64,000 nucleotides of DNA. Origin: Clostridiaceae bacterium (GTDB lineage: Bacteria; Bacillota; Clostridia; DSM-8532). The position numbers and the translations under genes were made by a program. The stretch covers positions 1-64,000 of the forward strand of contig JAAYAD010000101.1 in assembly GCA_012719545.1 (NCBI GenBank), given 5' to 3'. The notes beneath the pieces were generated by a model that was not told the DNA's origin, searched no databases, and saw only the letters and a program-made list of their open reading frames with translations. Below, in pieces: positions 24,848 through 34,791 of the stretch (the stretch's first letter is position 1; every line of letters begins with the position of its first letter).

Positions 24848-27169
24848 ATGAGAGGCAATAGATATACAGGCAGAACAGGCAGCAATGAGAAGAAAGGTGA
24901 AACAATGGCGGGAAATGTACGCAGGATGTCCGGCAGAAGAAAGGCCGAACTTCCGGATAAGCCCAATACAACAAAGCTGAAGAAACGTGAATTTGTACTG
25001 CTGCTTTTATTTTCCATAAGCCTCATTTTCATGCTTTATCGTGTTGCTTTCATTCAGTTTGTTAAAGGCGAGGAATACAGAGAAAAGGCATATCTTAACC
25101 AAACCCATAAAAGACAGATTAACCCCAAGCGCGGCACAATCTATGACAGAAATGGCAAGGGACTTGCCATAAGTGCGTCCGTTGATACCATCGGGGTAAA
25201 TCCCAAGGCTTTAAGGGACGAAGTGAAAAGCGATGAAAACAAGCTCCGAACCATTGCCAGCGATTTGGCGGCCATTCTTGATATGGACTCTGAGACAATA
25301 ATGTCTAAATTTATGGCCAATTCCCGCTATGAGTTTATCAAAAGAAAAATTGACCGTGAGTTGGGAAACAAGGTAAGAGAATATGTAGCCGATGCAAAAC
25401 TTAAAAACATTTACATAGATGAGGACTCCAAGCGCTTCTATCCCAACGGCAAGCTTGCTTCCCATATCCTTGGCTTTACAGGAGTGGACGATCAGGGCTT
25501 AAGCGGAATTGAGCTTGTCCTTGACAACACCTTAAAGGGAGTTCCCGGAAAAATAATGAACGAAGTCGACGTCCATGGAAGACAGGTAAGCTTCTCCCAG
25601 GAAAGATACATAGATGCTATTGACGGTTATGACGTATATCTTACCATAGACGAGACAATCCAGCATCTAACCGAGAAGGCCCTGGATCAGGCCATACTGG
25701 ATTACAATCTTAAAAGAGGCGCCATGGCAATTGTTATGAACCCCAATACGGGTGAGGTTCTGGCTATGGCATCAAAACCCGACTTTGATCCCAATGATCC
25801 TGATGCGCTTCCCGATTTTGTGGATGATCCCGAATGGGGAGGCTTTTCAGATCCTGAGGACAGCAAGCTCCTCTGGCAGACAGTTTTCAGAAACAAGGCT
25901 GTAATGGATACATATGAGCCCGGTTCGGTTTTCAAAGCTATAACTGCGGCAGCAGCCCTTGAAGAGAATGTTGTAACTCCCACTACCCCTGAATACTGTA
26001 AGCCCATATCCCTTGCGGGGCATACCATAAATTGCTGGAAAAAGGGAGGCCACGGCTCAGAGGACTTTACCCATGCCGTATACAATTCCTGCAACCCAGT
26101 TTTTGTTGAAACGGCTCTCGATCTTGGCATATCAAAATTCTACAAGTATGTAAGAATGTTCGGCTTCATGGAAAGAACCGGCATTGAGCTTCAGGGAGAG
26201 CCATCCAACGAAGAATACAGAAAGCTCTGGCACTCGGATCCCAAAGAGATAGACCTGGCTGTATCCTCTTTCGGACAGAGATTCCAGATAAGCCCCATAC
26301 AGCTTATTACCGCATATTCAGCAATAGCCAACGGCGGAACTTTGCTTAAGCCTACAATAATAAAGCAGATTTGTGACAATGACGGCAATATAATAAAGAA
26401 GTTTGAACCCCAGGTTGTCAGAAAGGTAATTTCTGAGGAAACAGCAGCCACCTTAAGAACCATACTTGAAGGGGTTGTGTCAGAAGGTACAGGAAAAAAT
26501 GCCTATGTGAGCGGTTACCGGATAGCAGGAAAAACCGGTACATCAGAAACCCTGACGACCGAAATTGACGGAAGATATGTTGTTTCCTTCATGGCCTTTG
26601 CGCCTGCGGACAATCCTCAGATTTGCGTTCTTGTAGCCCTGGACCATCCTCAGGTTGCCATGAACTTAAGAAGCGGCGGTATTCTGGCAGCGCCTGTTGC
26701 CGGTAAGCTTACCGAAGAAATTCTTGAATACCTGCAGGTAGAAAGGAAGTATACAGAAAAAGACAAGGTTGAGGCAACTCCGGAAGTATATGTTCCAAAT
26801 GTAACAGGCCTCACCCTTAAGGAAGCCGAAGAAAAACTTAAGGCTTTCGGACTCAAGTTCGTTGTCGAGGGTGCCAATACAGGCGAAAATGCAATTGTAT
26901 ACAGCCAGACACCCAAGGCTGATTTCGCGGTGCCCCAGAATGCAACCATAATACTCTATACTGACCTTGAACAGAACGACAAGACTGTGGTAATGCCGGA
27001 CCTTCTTAATAAGTCCATGGACGAGGCAGTGAGCATTCTGAATAACCTTGGCCTCAACGTCCGTACCGTAGGAAGCGGAATAGTTCATAAACAGCAATAT
27101 CCGGCGGGAACAGTATTAAATAAAGGCGATGTGGTAGAAATAACTCTTGTGGAAATGGAAGTTGATTAA
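24848..27169 (+). CDS. spoVD: class B penicillin-binding protein with two PASTA domains (SpoVD/FtsI type)
   Basis: A 773-residue transpeptidase anchored by one N-terminal helix (FVLLLLFSISLIFMLYRVAF). Then come the dimerisation domain (RGTIYDRNGKGLAIS), the transpeptidase domain with Ser360 in GSVFK, SCN in YNSCNP and KTGTS (Lys562), and two C-terminal PASTA repeats (VPNVTGLTLKEAEEKL..., MPDLLNKSMDEAVSIL...). It cross-links septal peptidoglycan. No second class B PBP lies in the cluster, so it may do the vegetative FtsI/PBP2B job; SpoVD versus PBP2B cannot be separated here. ATG 24848 has GGAGA 7 bases upstream; ATG 24905 is the alternative. Confidence 0.93.
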   Translation: MRGNRYTGRTGSNEKKGETMAGNVRRMSGRRKAELPDKPNTTKLKKREFVLLLLFSISLIFMLYRVAFIQFVKGEEYREKAYLNQTHKRQINPKRGTIYDRNGKGLAISASVDTIGVNPKALRDEVKSDENKLRTIASDLAAILDMDSETIMSKFMANSRYEFIKRKIDRELGNKVREYVADAKLKNIYIDEDSKRFYPNGKLASHILGFTGVDDQGLSGIELVLDNTLKGVPGKIMNEVDVHGRQVSFSQERYIDAIDGYDVYLTIDETIQHLTEKALDQAILDYNLKRGAMAIVMNPNTGEVLAMASKPDFDPNDPDALPDFVDDPEWGGFSDPEDSKLLWQTVFRNKAVMDTYEPGSVFKAITAAAALEENVVTPTTPEYCKPISLAGHTINCWKKGGHGSEDFTHAVYNSCNPVFVETALDLGISKFYKYVRMFGFMERTGIELQGEPSNEEYRKLWHSDPKEIDLAVSSFGQRFQISPIQLITAYSAIANGGTLLKPTIIKQICDNDGNIIKKFEPQVVRKVISEETAATLRTILEGVVSEGTGKNAYVSGYRIAGKTGTSETLTTEIDGRYVVSFMAFAPADNPQICVLVALDHPQVAMNLRSGGILAAPVAGKLTEEILEYLQVERKYTEKDKVEATPEVYVPNVTGLTLKEAEEKLKAFGLKFVVEGANTGENAIVYSQTPKADFAVPQNATIILYTDLEQNDKTVVMPDLLNKSMDEAVSILNNLGLNVRTVGSGIVHKQQYPAGTVLNKGDVVEITLVEMEVD

Positions 27170-27206
27170 TAAAGTTTTGGTCACTTATGGGAAAATAATG
27201 CTTTTG

Positions 27207-27235
27207 TTGTTAACTGCAGAGTATAAGGATATAAT
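27207..27235 (+). promoter_or_regulatory. internal promoter upstream of murE
   Basis: TTGTTA (27207-27212) and a perfect TATAAT (27230-27235) with a 17-base spacer lie in the short gap after the PBP gene. It should drive murE through murG in addition to readthrough from upstream. Confidence 0.8.
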
Positions 27236-27267
27236 CTAAAGGATGGATAAATCAGGGAGGCTAAAGA

Positions 27268-28716
27268 ATGTTATTGAGAGATTTGATAAAAAATATTGAA
27301 CCTGTTGATACAAAGGGAAGCCTTGATATTGAAATAAGAGGAGTGACCTATGATTCCAGAAAGGCACTTCCAAAATACCTGTTCGTATGTATAGACGGCT
27401 TTTCAACCGACGGGCATTTGTATGCCCAGCAGGCTGTAGACAACGGAGCAACAGCTTTGATTGTAGAAAAGAATATATCGGTTATTGGCGAAGTTACTTT
27501 AATTAAGGTTAAGGATTCACGTGAGGCTTTGGCGGCAGTTTCTGCCGAATGGTTCGGAAATCCGTCAAAGGATTTGAATCTTATTGGAATTACGGGCACC
27601 AAAGGCAAGACCACCACTACTTATATGATCCGTTCAATTTTGGAAAAGGCAGGGCATACCGTGGGTCTTATAGGCACCGTTGCCAATTGCATTGGTAATG
27701 AAAAGATCCCTGCAAGGCGCACTACCCCTGAGTCCTATGACCTTCAGGAAATGTTTGAAAAGATGAAGGACAAAGGTGCGGATACTGTGGTTATGGAAGT
27801 GTCATCTCAGGGCCTAAAGCTTAACCGTGTTGCTTTCTGCCAGTTTGATATTGGTGTGTTTTCCAACTTCTCAAAGGATCATATCGGAGGATTTGAACAC
27901 CCCGATATGGAGGACTATTTTAAGTCAAAGATGAAATTATTCGGCCTTTGCAAAAGGGGAATTGTAAATATCGACTCAAATTATGCTGACCGGGTGATAG
28001 CCGAGGCAAACATGAAGCTTCTGACCTACGGCATCAATAGAGAAGCAGATGTAATGGCAAAGAATATAACAACCAATTCGGATTCGGTAGAATTTGATGT
28101 GGTTACCCCGTGGTTTGAAGAAAGGATTAAGGTATCGGTACCCGGATATTTCAGTGTATATAACGCCCTTGCGGCTATCAGCGTGTGCGGCCTTAAAGGC
28201 ATTAGCCCTGAATTTATAAAAGAGGGCCTTAAAAATGTGCATGTACCTGGAAGGGCGGAGGTTGTACCCACTCCAGGCAAACCCTATACTGTCATGATTG
28301 ATTACGCCCACACTCCGGACAGCCTTGAAAATATCCTTTCAACAGTAAAAGGATTTGCCAAAGGCAGACTCATAAGCGTATTCGGATGCGGCGGTGACAG
28401 GGATCGCTCAAAGCGCCCGCTGATGGGTGAAATATCAGGAAGAATTGCCGACTTTACCATAATTACATCCGACAACCCCAGAACTGAAGACCCGAAAAGG
28501 ATTCTTGCCGACATTGAAGAGGGCATAAAAAAGACCAATGGTGCCTACATTGTTATTGAGGACCGAACAGAGGCAATCAGATATGCCATGGAGCACGCCC
28601 AAAAGGATGATGTCATCGTACTGTCAGGCAAGGGTCATGAAACATACCAGATTTTTAAAGACAAAACAATCCATTATGATGAACGGGAGATTGTGGAGAA
28701 AATACTGGAGGGATAG
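27268..28716 (+). CDS. murE: UDP-MurNAc-tripeptide synthetase (meso-diaminopimelate adding)
   Basis: A 482-residue Mur ligase that adds the third amino acid to the wall precursor with ATP. It has the N-terminal UDP-binding domain (GVTYDSRKA), P-loop GITGTKGKTTTTY, and the C-terminal DNPRTEDP near residue 402. DNPR is the meso-diaminopimelate signature, so the peptidoglycan is probably of the A1-gamma type. ATG 27268 follows GGGAGG. murF follows after two bases. Confidence 0.96.
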   Translation: MLLRDLIKNIEPVDTKGSLDIEIRGVTYDSRKALPKYLFVCIDGFSTDGHLYAQQAVDNGATALIVEKNISVIGEVTLIKVKDSREALAAVSAEWFGNPSKDLNLIGITGTKGKTTTTYMIRSILEKAGHTVGLIGTVANCIGNEKIPARRTTPESYDLQEMFEKMKDKGADTVVMEVSSQGLKLNRVAFCQFDIGVFSNFSKDHIGGFEHPDMEDYFKSKMKLFGLCKRGIVNIDSNYADRVIAEANMKLLTYGINREADVMAKNITTNSDSVEFDVVTPWFEERIKVSVPGYFSVYNALAAISVCGLKGISPEFIKEGLKNVHVPGRAEVVPTPGKPYTVMIDYAHTPDSLENILSTVKGFAKGRLISVFGCGGDRDRSKRPLMGEISGRIADFTIITSDNPRTEDPKRILADIEEGIKKTNGAYIVIEDRTEAIRYAMEHAQKDDVIVLSGKGHETYQIFKDKTIHYDEREIVEKILEG

Positions 28717-28718
28717 TT

Positions 28719-30104
28719 TTGATTACTTTGACTGCAAAAACTATCGCGAAAATGACCCAGGGACGGCTTAGGGCTGCGGAAGGTATTGGAGTATCAAAAA
28801 TCTCCATAGACAGTAGACAAGATAATACAGGAAGCCTTTTCGTGGCAATTCCGGGTGAAAGATTTGACGGCCATGACTATGTCCAGCAGGCGGTAAATAA
28901 TGGTGCCACCCTTGTATTGGCCCAGGAAGGTAAAAACATACCTGACAATATTCCGGCTGTTTTTGTTCCCGATACTGTTAAGGCTTTGGGGCTTCTTGCC
29001 TCTGCTTACAGGGATTTATTTAAGATACCTGTTGTGGCCGTAACCGGAAGCGTGGGAAAGACCAGCACAAAGGAAATGATTGCATCCATCCTTTCGGCTA
29101 AGTTCAGGGTTCATAAAACAAAAGGCAATTTCAATAATGAAATTGGCCTTCCCCTTTCGGTTCTTGAACTTGAGGATCACCATGAAGCAGCCGTTTTTGA
29201 ACTGGGTATGAGAGGGTTTGGAGAAATAAGCGAACTATCCCGAATAGTAAAGCCTGATATAGCAGTTATAACAAATATAGGAATAACACACATAGAGAGG
29301 CTTGGAACACGCCAGAACATCCTTAAGGCCAAGCTTGAAATCCTTGACGGCATGGACAAGGACGGCACGGTTGTCTTAAACGGGGATGATGAGCTTTTGT
29401 CTGGCTTAAAGGGTTTGTTACCCCATAAAACGGTTTTCTACGGTATTAATGAAGGCAATGATATACTGGCATATGATTTGTGCCGCAAAGGGGAAGCAGG
29501 AGTCAGCTTCAAAGTTCAGTCACCCCAGGAAGACACAGAGTATTTTGTTCCTGCCCCAGGAATTCATAACGTACACAATGCCCTTGCGGGCCTTGCCGTT
29601 GCAAGGATCCTTGGCATGACTGAAAGTGAAATTAAGGAAGGTATGGCGGCGTATACAGGAGAAAGACTAAGACTCAGCATAGAAGAAAAGGACGGAATAA
29701 AGTTCATCAACGATTCCTATAACGCTGCCCCAAGCTCCATGAAGGCTGCCCTTGATGTGCTGAACGATATCGGTAAGGGTAAGAGAAAATGGGCTGTATT
29801 GGGGGATATGCTTGAGCTGGGCGATTATTCCGAGGATGCCCACAGAGAAATAGGCCGGCTTGTCTCAACTCTTGGCATTGACTATCTTGTGGGTATTGGA
29901 AAAGATGCCCGGTATTATGTTAAAGGAACTGAGGAGAACCAGGACAACAGAACTACTGCAATACTGTTTGATTCAATCAGTGACGCCAGGAACTACATAC
30001 AGACATTGATGCAGAAGGATGATGTCCTTCTCTTTAAGGGATCACGCATGATGAAACTTGATGTGCTGGTTCAAGAGTTGATTGGGAAGGAATGGAATAA
30101 ATGA
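28719..30104 (+). CDS. murF: UDP-MurNAc-tripeptide--D-Ala-D-Ala ligase
   Basis: A 461-residue Mur ligase that adds D-Ala-D-Ala to complete the pentapeptide. Visible are SIDSRQ near the start, P-loop VTGSVGKTSTKEM, KGNFNNEIGLP, ELGMRGFGEI and INDSYNAAPSSM. It starts at TTG 28719 with GGAGGGA in the last codons of murE, and overlaps mraY by 4 bases. The tight murE-murF-mraY packing implies translational coupling. Confidence 0.96.
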   Translation: MITLTAKTIAKMTQGRLRAAEGIGVSKISIDSRQDNTGSLFVAIPGERFDGHDYVQQAVNNGATLVLAQEGKNIPDNIPAVFVPDTVKALGLLASAYRDLFKIPVVAVTGSVGKTSTKEMIASILSAKFRVHKTKGNFNNEIGLPLSVLELEDHHEAAVFELGMRGFGEISELSRIVKPDIAVITNIGITHIERLGTRQNILKAKLEILDGMDKDGTVVLNGDDELLSGLKGLLPHKTVFYGINEGNDILAYDLCRKGEAGVSFKVQSPQEDTEYFVPAPGIHNVHNALAGLAVARILGMTESEIKEGMAAYTGERLRLSIEEKDGIKFINDSYNAAPSSMKAALDVLNDIGKGKRKWAVLGDMLELGDYSEDAHREIGRLVSTLGIDYLVGIGKDARYYVKGTEENQDNRTTAILFDSISDARNYIQTLMQKDDVLLFKGSRMMKLDVLVQELIGKEWNK

Positions 30105-31087
30105 AAAATATACTCAACGCCATACCGTCGCAGGTTGTGCTTTATACTGTAAGCCTGCTTATTTCCCTTGTGGCGGGCAAAATTTTAATACCTGTTCTTC
30201 ATAAGCTTAAATTCGGCCAAACCGTGCGTGAGGAAGGCCCTCAGAGCCATAAGGTCAAGACGGGCACACCCACTATCGGGGGCTTGATTTTTCTTTTGCC
30301 GGTACTTATTTTCGGCATAATCTTCGGTATTGCGGATGCAAGGATTCTTGCTCCCGTTCTTACTACCTTTGGATTTGCATTAATAGGCTTTCTGGATGAT
30401 TACTTGAAAATAATAAGAAAGCATAATGAGGGATTGACACCAAGGCAAAAGATGATTGGCCTTTTATTGGTGTCGGGAGCCTTCACATGGTATGCCGTAA
30501 CATATGTTCCCGAGGCAAGTACACTGGTATTGCCATTTTTAGGCCTTGATAAACCTGTTTCCCTGCCTTTGATAATAGCAATACCCTTCAGCATATTTAT
30601 GCTGATTGCTTCTACCAATGCCGTTAACCTTACCGACGGCCTGGACGGCCTTGCAGGTTCGGTTACAACCATTGTGCTTCTTTTCTTTACAATAGTGTCA
30701 ATGTTCAATTCCCAATGGGACTATATCCGCATATTCTGCGCAGTTCTGGCAGGCGGCATCCTTGGATTTCTTGCTTATAACCTATACCCTGCAAAAGTAT
30801 TTATGGGAGATACGGGTGCTCTGGCCCTCGGAGGCGCTCTTGCATCCATTGCCATACTTACAGGAACATCGATTTTTTTAGGCATTGCAGGAATAATTTA
30901 TGTTGTGGAAACATTATCTGTAATAATCCAGGTTGCGTATTTCAAGAGGACAGCCAGGCGAGTATTTCTCATGGCACCGCTGCATCACCATTTTGAACAT
31001 AAGGGATGGAGCGAGATAAAGGTGGTAACAATATTCACACTTGTTACCATTGCGGCATCGGTTTTGGCTTTAATACTTTTGAGGTGA
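30101..31087 (+). CDS. mraY: phospho-MurNAc-pentapeptide transferase
   Basis: A 328-residue, ten-helix membrane enzyme that joins the nucleotide precursor to undecaprenyl phosphate to make lipid I. Family motifs are PTIGGLIFLL, DDYLKIIRKHNEGLTPRQK, NAVNLTDGLDGLAG, the catalytic FMGDTGALALGG and APLHHHFEHKGWSE. It starts within the murF stop (ATGA). The next gene is ftsW after four bases; the usual murD slot is empty. Confidence 0.97.
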   Translation: MKNILNAIPSQVVLYTVSLLISLVAGKILIPVLHKLKFGQTVREEGPQSHKVKTGTPTIGGLIFLLPVLIFGIIFGIADARILAPVLTTFGFALIGFLDDYLKIIRKHNEGLTPRQKMIGLLLVSGAFTWYAVTYVPEASTLVLPFLGLDKPVSLPLIIAIPFSIFMLIASTNAVNLTDGLDGLAGSVTTIVLLFFTIVSMFNSQWDYIRIFCAVLAGGILGFLAYNLYPAKVFMGDTGALALGGALASIAILTGTSIFLGIAGIIYVVETLSVIIQVAYFKRTARRVFLMAPLHHHFEHKGWSEIKVVTIFTLVTIAASVLALILLR

Positions 31088-31091
31088 TTGA

Positions 31092-32270
31092 ATGAGAAAG
31101 AGGGAGTACGACTTCTGGCTTCTTTTCACAGTTTTGGTGCTTCTGGCGCTGGGAACCATAATGGTATTCAGCGCAAGCTCATATACTGCACTTAGCACTC
31201 AGGGCAACAAATACCACTACCTTATAAGGCAGGTAATTTGGGTAACTGTTGGCCTTATTGCCATGTTTGTTGTATCCAACATAGATTACAGGCGTATTGC
31301 ATTAAGTTCGCCAATTTTGCTGGTCATATGCGTAGTACTTCTCGTACTTGTGCGTATACCCGGAATAGGAAGCAACGTAAACGGCTCATGGAGATGGTTC
31401 AATTTCGGACCTGCTTCCTTTCAGCCTTCCGAGTTTGCAAAAATAGCTCTTATACTATTTCTGTCCTTTAGCCTTTCCAAGAACAGCCACAGGCTTCAAT
31501 ACTTTTTTACAGGACTTCTGCCATATCTTATGGTTGTAGGATTTATTGACCTATTACTGCTTCTTGAACCTCATAAAAGCGCAACTCTTCTTATAACAAT
31601 GGTTTCGGCCATAATACTTTTCTGCGCCGGCGCAAGAATATGGCATTTCATAGTTCTTGGAGTTCCTGCCGTTGCAGGCGGTATATATATCATAATGAAA
31701 GATGCGTACAGCATGCAGCGAATACTGGCATTCTGGGATCCATTCAAATATCCCCAGGATATCGGTTATCAGATAATAAATTCCCTTTATGCCATTGCTT
31801 CCGGCTCGGTTTTCGGAAGAGGACTGGGAAAGAGCCTTCAAAAATACCTGTACCTTCCTGAGCCCCACAATGACTTTATCTTCTCCATTCTTGCCGAGGA
31901 GCTTGGCTTTGTGGGCGCCCTTACGGTTGTTATACTTTTCATGCTTTTTATCTGGAGAGGCTTAAAAATTGCAATGAATGCTCCCGATATGATGGGAAGC
32001 CTTATTGCTGCCGGAATTACATCTTTGGTTGCTCTGGAGGCTGTTATAAACATTGCGGTTGTAACCTCCACAATTCCTGCCACAGGTATGCCTCTGCCAT
32101 TCTTCAGCTATGGCGGTACCTCACTGGTCTTCTTGTTAATTGCAATAGGAATCCTTCTGAATATTTCAAAGGGAGCCTCTCAAATGCCGGTCCGGTCCAA
32201 GGGAATAGTGAGTGAAAGCTATGCTGGCCGGGATGTTACTTCACGGAAAGCAGGTGAATTCGATATATGA
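31092..32270 (+). CDS. ftsW: FtsW/SpoVE-type SEDS glycosyltransferase
   Basis: A 392-residue, ten-helix SEDS protein that polymerises septal peptidoglycan together with the class B PBP. QPSEFAKIAL, LPEPHNDFIFSILAEELG (with the essential Asp) and TGMPLPFFSYGGTS fit FtsW/SpoVE. The common PDxGT motif is replaced by PHKSAT, a variant I recall in clostridial FtsW proteins; rodA at 20946 keeps PDFGTS. The C-terminus is basic and cytoplasmic. It overlaps murG by 4 bases. Confidence 0.93.
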   Translation: MRKREYDFWLLFTVLVLLALGTIMVFSASSYTALSTQGNKYHYLIRQVIWVTVGLIAMFVVSNIDYRRIALSSPILLVICVVLLVLVRIPGIGSNVNGSWRWFNFGPASFQPSEFAKIALILFLSFSLSKNSHRLQYFFTGLLPYLMVVGFIDLLLLLEPHKSATLLITMVSAIILFCAGARIWHFIVLGVPAVAGGIYIIMKDAYSMQRILAFWDPFKYPQDIGYQIINSLYAIASGSVFGRGLGKSLQKYLYLPEPHNDFIFSILAEELGFVGALTVVILFMLFIWRGLKIAMNAPDMMGSLIAAGITSLVALEAVINIAVVTSTIPATGMPLPFFSYGGTSLVFLLIAIGILLNISKGASQMPVRSKGIVSESYAGRDVTSRKAGEFDI

Positions 32271-33370
32271 AATATATTATATCGGGTGGCGGCACCGGCG
32301 GTCACATATATCCGGGGCTTGCCATAGCAAAAGAAATTATGGCAAATGAGCCCGATGCGCAGATACTTTTTGTGGGGACTAAAAACGGCCTTGAGAGTAA
32401 GCTTGTTCCCCGTGAAGGCTTTAATATAGAATTTGTGGAAGTAAGCGGCTTTAAAAGAAAGCTTTCTGTTGATACTTTCAGAACGATTGCGAAACTATTA
32501 AAAAGCTTTGGAAGAATAAACAGGATTATTAAAGAATTTAAGCCCGACGCCGTTATTGGAACAGGCGGATACGTATGCGGGCCGGTTGTTTTTATGGCGG
32601 CTCTTAAAAAACTACCCACCATTATACATGAACAGAATGCATTCCCGGGAGTAACCAATAAAATACTTTCCCATTTTGTGGACGGGGTTGCCATAAGCTT
32701 TGAGGAATCCCGTGTTAGATTTAAGGGAAAAGCAAGCATCACCCTTACCGGAAATCCCGTGAGAAGTGAAATTTTGTCCCTGGACAGACAAAAAGCAAGG
32801 AAACTTCTTGGTATATCCAATGATGTTCCGCTGGTGGTTGTGTTCGGAGGAAGCCTTGGCGCAGAGCCCATTAACGAATGTGTCAAGGATATGATTAACA
32901 GCCACTCTGGCCAACCCTGGAACCTCATCTGGGCAACGGGCATGAAGCATTATGAAAATATAATGAGTAAAATAAAAGTGAAGCTGTCCCCGGAAATTAA
33001 AGTAGAACCATATATTTACAATATGGCAGAGGTTTTGGCAGCCGCCGACCTTGTGGTTTGCAGGGGCGGAGCCATTACAATAAGCGAATTATGTGCCCTT
33101 GGTGTACCTTCTGTTATAATTCCTTCTCCATATGTTGCCGAGAACCACCAGGAGCATAATGCCAGAGCTCTTGAGCGTAACGGAGCTTCTGTGGTTATAC
33201 TGGAAAGCCAGCTTAATTCAGAGCTTCTTTATGGTCAGATATTGAAACTCATTTCCAATAAAGACCTGCGTGACAAAATGGCGCAGAGCGCAAGAAAAAT
33301 GGGGAAGCGCAACGCGTCTTCCGATATTTACCACCTCCTTAAGAAGATAATGAGGGCAAGAACCGTGTAA
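32267..33370 (+). CDS. murG: lipid II synthase (UDP-GlcNAc transferase MurG)
   Basis: A 367-residue GT28 enzyme that adds GlcNAc to lipid I on the inner membrane face. It has the N-terminal GGGTGGHIYPGLAIA, IIHEQNAFPG, the second glycine loop GGSLGAEPIN, CRGGAITISEL and the UDP-GlcNAc site PYVAENHQEHNA. The start overlaps the ftsW stop. An 86-base gap follows before murA. Confidence 0.96.
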   Translation: MKYIISGGGTGGHIYPGLAIAKEIMANEPDAQILFVGTKNGLESKLVPREGFNIEFVEVSGFKRKLSVDTFRTIAKLLKSFGRINRIIKEFKPDAVIGTGGYVCGPVVFMAALKKLPTIIHEQNAFPGVTNKILSHFVDGVAISFEESRVRFKGKASITLTGNPVRSEILSLDRQKARKLLGISNDVPLVVVFGGSLGAEPINECVKDMINSHSGQPWNLIWATGMKHYENIMSKIKVKLSPEIKVEPYIYNMAEVLAAADLVVCRGGAITISELCALGVPSVIIPSPYVAENHQEHNARALERNGASVVILESQLNSELLYGQILKLISNKDLRDKMAQSARKMGKRNASSDIYHLLKKIMRARTV

Positions 33371-33456
33371 TACAGTGAACAAGCCCCTTGTAACACCATT
33401 TTGCCGGAAGCATATTATGAACTGTGTTCAATTTATGTCTTCCGGGGGTGTCATGC

Positions 33457-34722
33457 GTGAGCATTCTCACAATTACCGGCGGTTCAAAACTGAGCGGCAT
33501 TATAGAAATACCCGGTGCTAAAAACGCTGTTTTGCCGGTTCTTGCCGCTACTCTTTTGAACAAAGGTATCAGCATACTTGAGAATTGCCCGGAGTTGGAC
33601 GACGTCTTTACCATGCTTGAAATACTGTCTGCTTTGGGATGTAAAATCGAAAGAGAAGGTTCCCGGATAATAGTAGATGCTACCACACTATCAAGTTCAG
33701 TCATACCAGAAAACCTTGCCAAACGGATGAGATCATCAATAATAATGCTCGGAGCGGTACTGGGCCGCTGCGGTGATGTCCTTGTAAGCTACCCGGGCGG
33801 CTGCGAAATTGGCATGCGCCCAATTGACATGCATTTAAGGGCATTGGAGCAGATGGGGGCTGAAGTTGACGGCTTAAGTCACGGAATGCTGAAAGTTTCT
33901 GCTTCAAAGCTTCAGGGATGCGAAATTCTGCTGGATTATCCCAGTGTAGGAGCAACAGAAAACATCATGCTTGCCGCAACTTACGCAGAGGGTGAAACAA
34001 TAATCAGGAATGCGGCTAAAGAACCCGAGATTGAGGATCTTCAGGAGTTCCTGAAAAAAATGGGCGTGGACGTTTCAGGAGCAGGCAGCGGTGTAATCCG
34101 TATCCAGGGAAAAAAGGAAATTAAAAGCGAGCCTGTGCATAAAATCATTCCCGACAGAATTGTTGCGGGAACATATCTTGCAGCAGCTGCCGCAACAGGT
34201 GGAAGCCTTGTTGTGACAGGTGTTGAATACGATCATATTGGTTCAATTCTATATTGCCTCAAAAGAATCGGATGCAAGATAAAGCACTACCAGGGTGGTG
34301 TTGTAACCCTTGAATCCCAGGGAAGGCTCAAGGCAATTGATCTTATAAGAACATCTCCATACCCGGGATTTCCAACTGATATGCAGCCCCAGATTGTTTC
34401 GCTTTTGAGCATTTGCTCGGGGACCAGCATAGTGGTGGAAACTGTTTTTGAAAGCAGGTTCCGATACACGGAGCAGCTTTTAAAGCTTGGTGCCGATATT
34501 AATGTTCAGGGGCGTGCCGCAATTATCCGCGGTGTTGAAAAATTAAAGGGTGCAGAAGTGGAAGCCAGGGATTTAAGAGGTGGGGCCGCCCTAATTATTG
34601 CCGGGCTTGCCGCCGAAGGAGAAACGAGAATTTCCGGAGTGGGATATATTGACCGCGGCTATGAAAAGGTGGAAAAGGTGCTATCCAAGGTAGGTGCTCA
34701 AATCAGGAGAGTTGAAGACTGA
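33457..34722 (+). CDS. murA: UDP-N-acetylglucosamine 1-carboxyvinyltransferase
   Basis: A 421-residue EPSP-synthase-fold enzyme that performs the first committed step of peptidoglycan synthesis and is the fosfomycin target. It has GIIEIPGAKNAVLPVLAA at the N-terminus, catalytic Cys116 in PGGCEIG, and LDYPSVGATENIMLAA. I start it at GTG 33457, with GGGGGTG a few bases upstream; the frame also opens at GTG 33424. In many clostridia murA sits in this cluster next to murG or murB; here it precedes ftsQ. Confidence 0.95.
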   Translation: MSILTITGGSKLSGIIEIPGAKNAVLPVLAATLLNKGISILENCPELDDVFTMLEILSALGCKIEREGSRIIVDATTLSSSVIPENLAKRMRSSIIMLGAVLGRCGDVLVSYPGGCEIGMRPIDMHLRALEQMGAEVDGLSHGMLKVSASKLQGCEILLDYPSVGATENIMLAATYAEGETIIRNAAKEPEIEDLQEFLKKMGVDVSGAGSGVIRIQGKKEIKSEPVHKIIPDRIVAGTYLAAAAATGGSLVVTGVEYDHIGSILYCLKRIGCKIKHYQGGVVTLESQGRLKAIDLIRTSPYPGFPTDMQPQIVSLLSICSGTSIVVETVFESRFRYTEQLLKLGADINVQGRAAIIRGVEKLKGAEVEARDLRGGAALIIAGLAAEGETRISGVGYIDRGYEKVEKVLSKVGAQIRRVED

Positions 34723-34740
34723 ATTCACTCTTGCTATAAT
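34712..34740 (+). promoter_or_regulatory. promoter of ftsQ, partly inside murA
   Basis: TTGAAG (34712-34717) and perfect TATAAT (34735-34740), spacer 17. The -35 box lies in the last codons of murA. It should drive ftsQ and sbp. Confidence 0.72.
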
Positions 34741-34791
34741 GGGATTGATTGACGGCAAGGGAAATTTTTATACTACGAAGCGGAGCATGGG

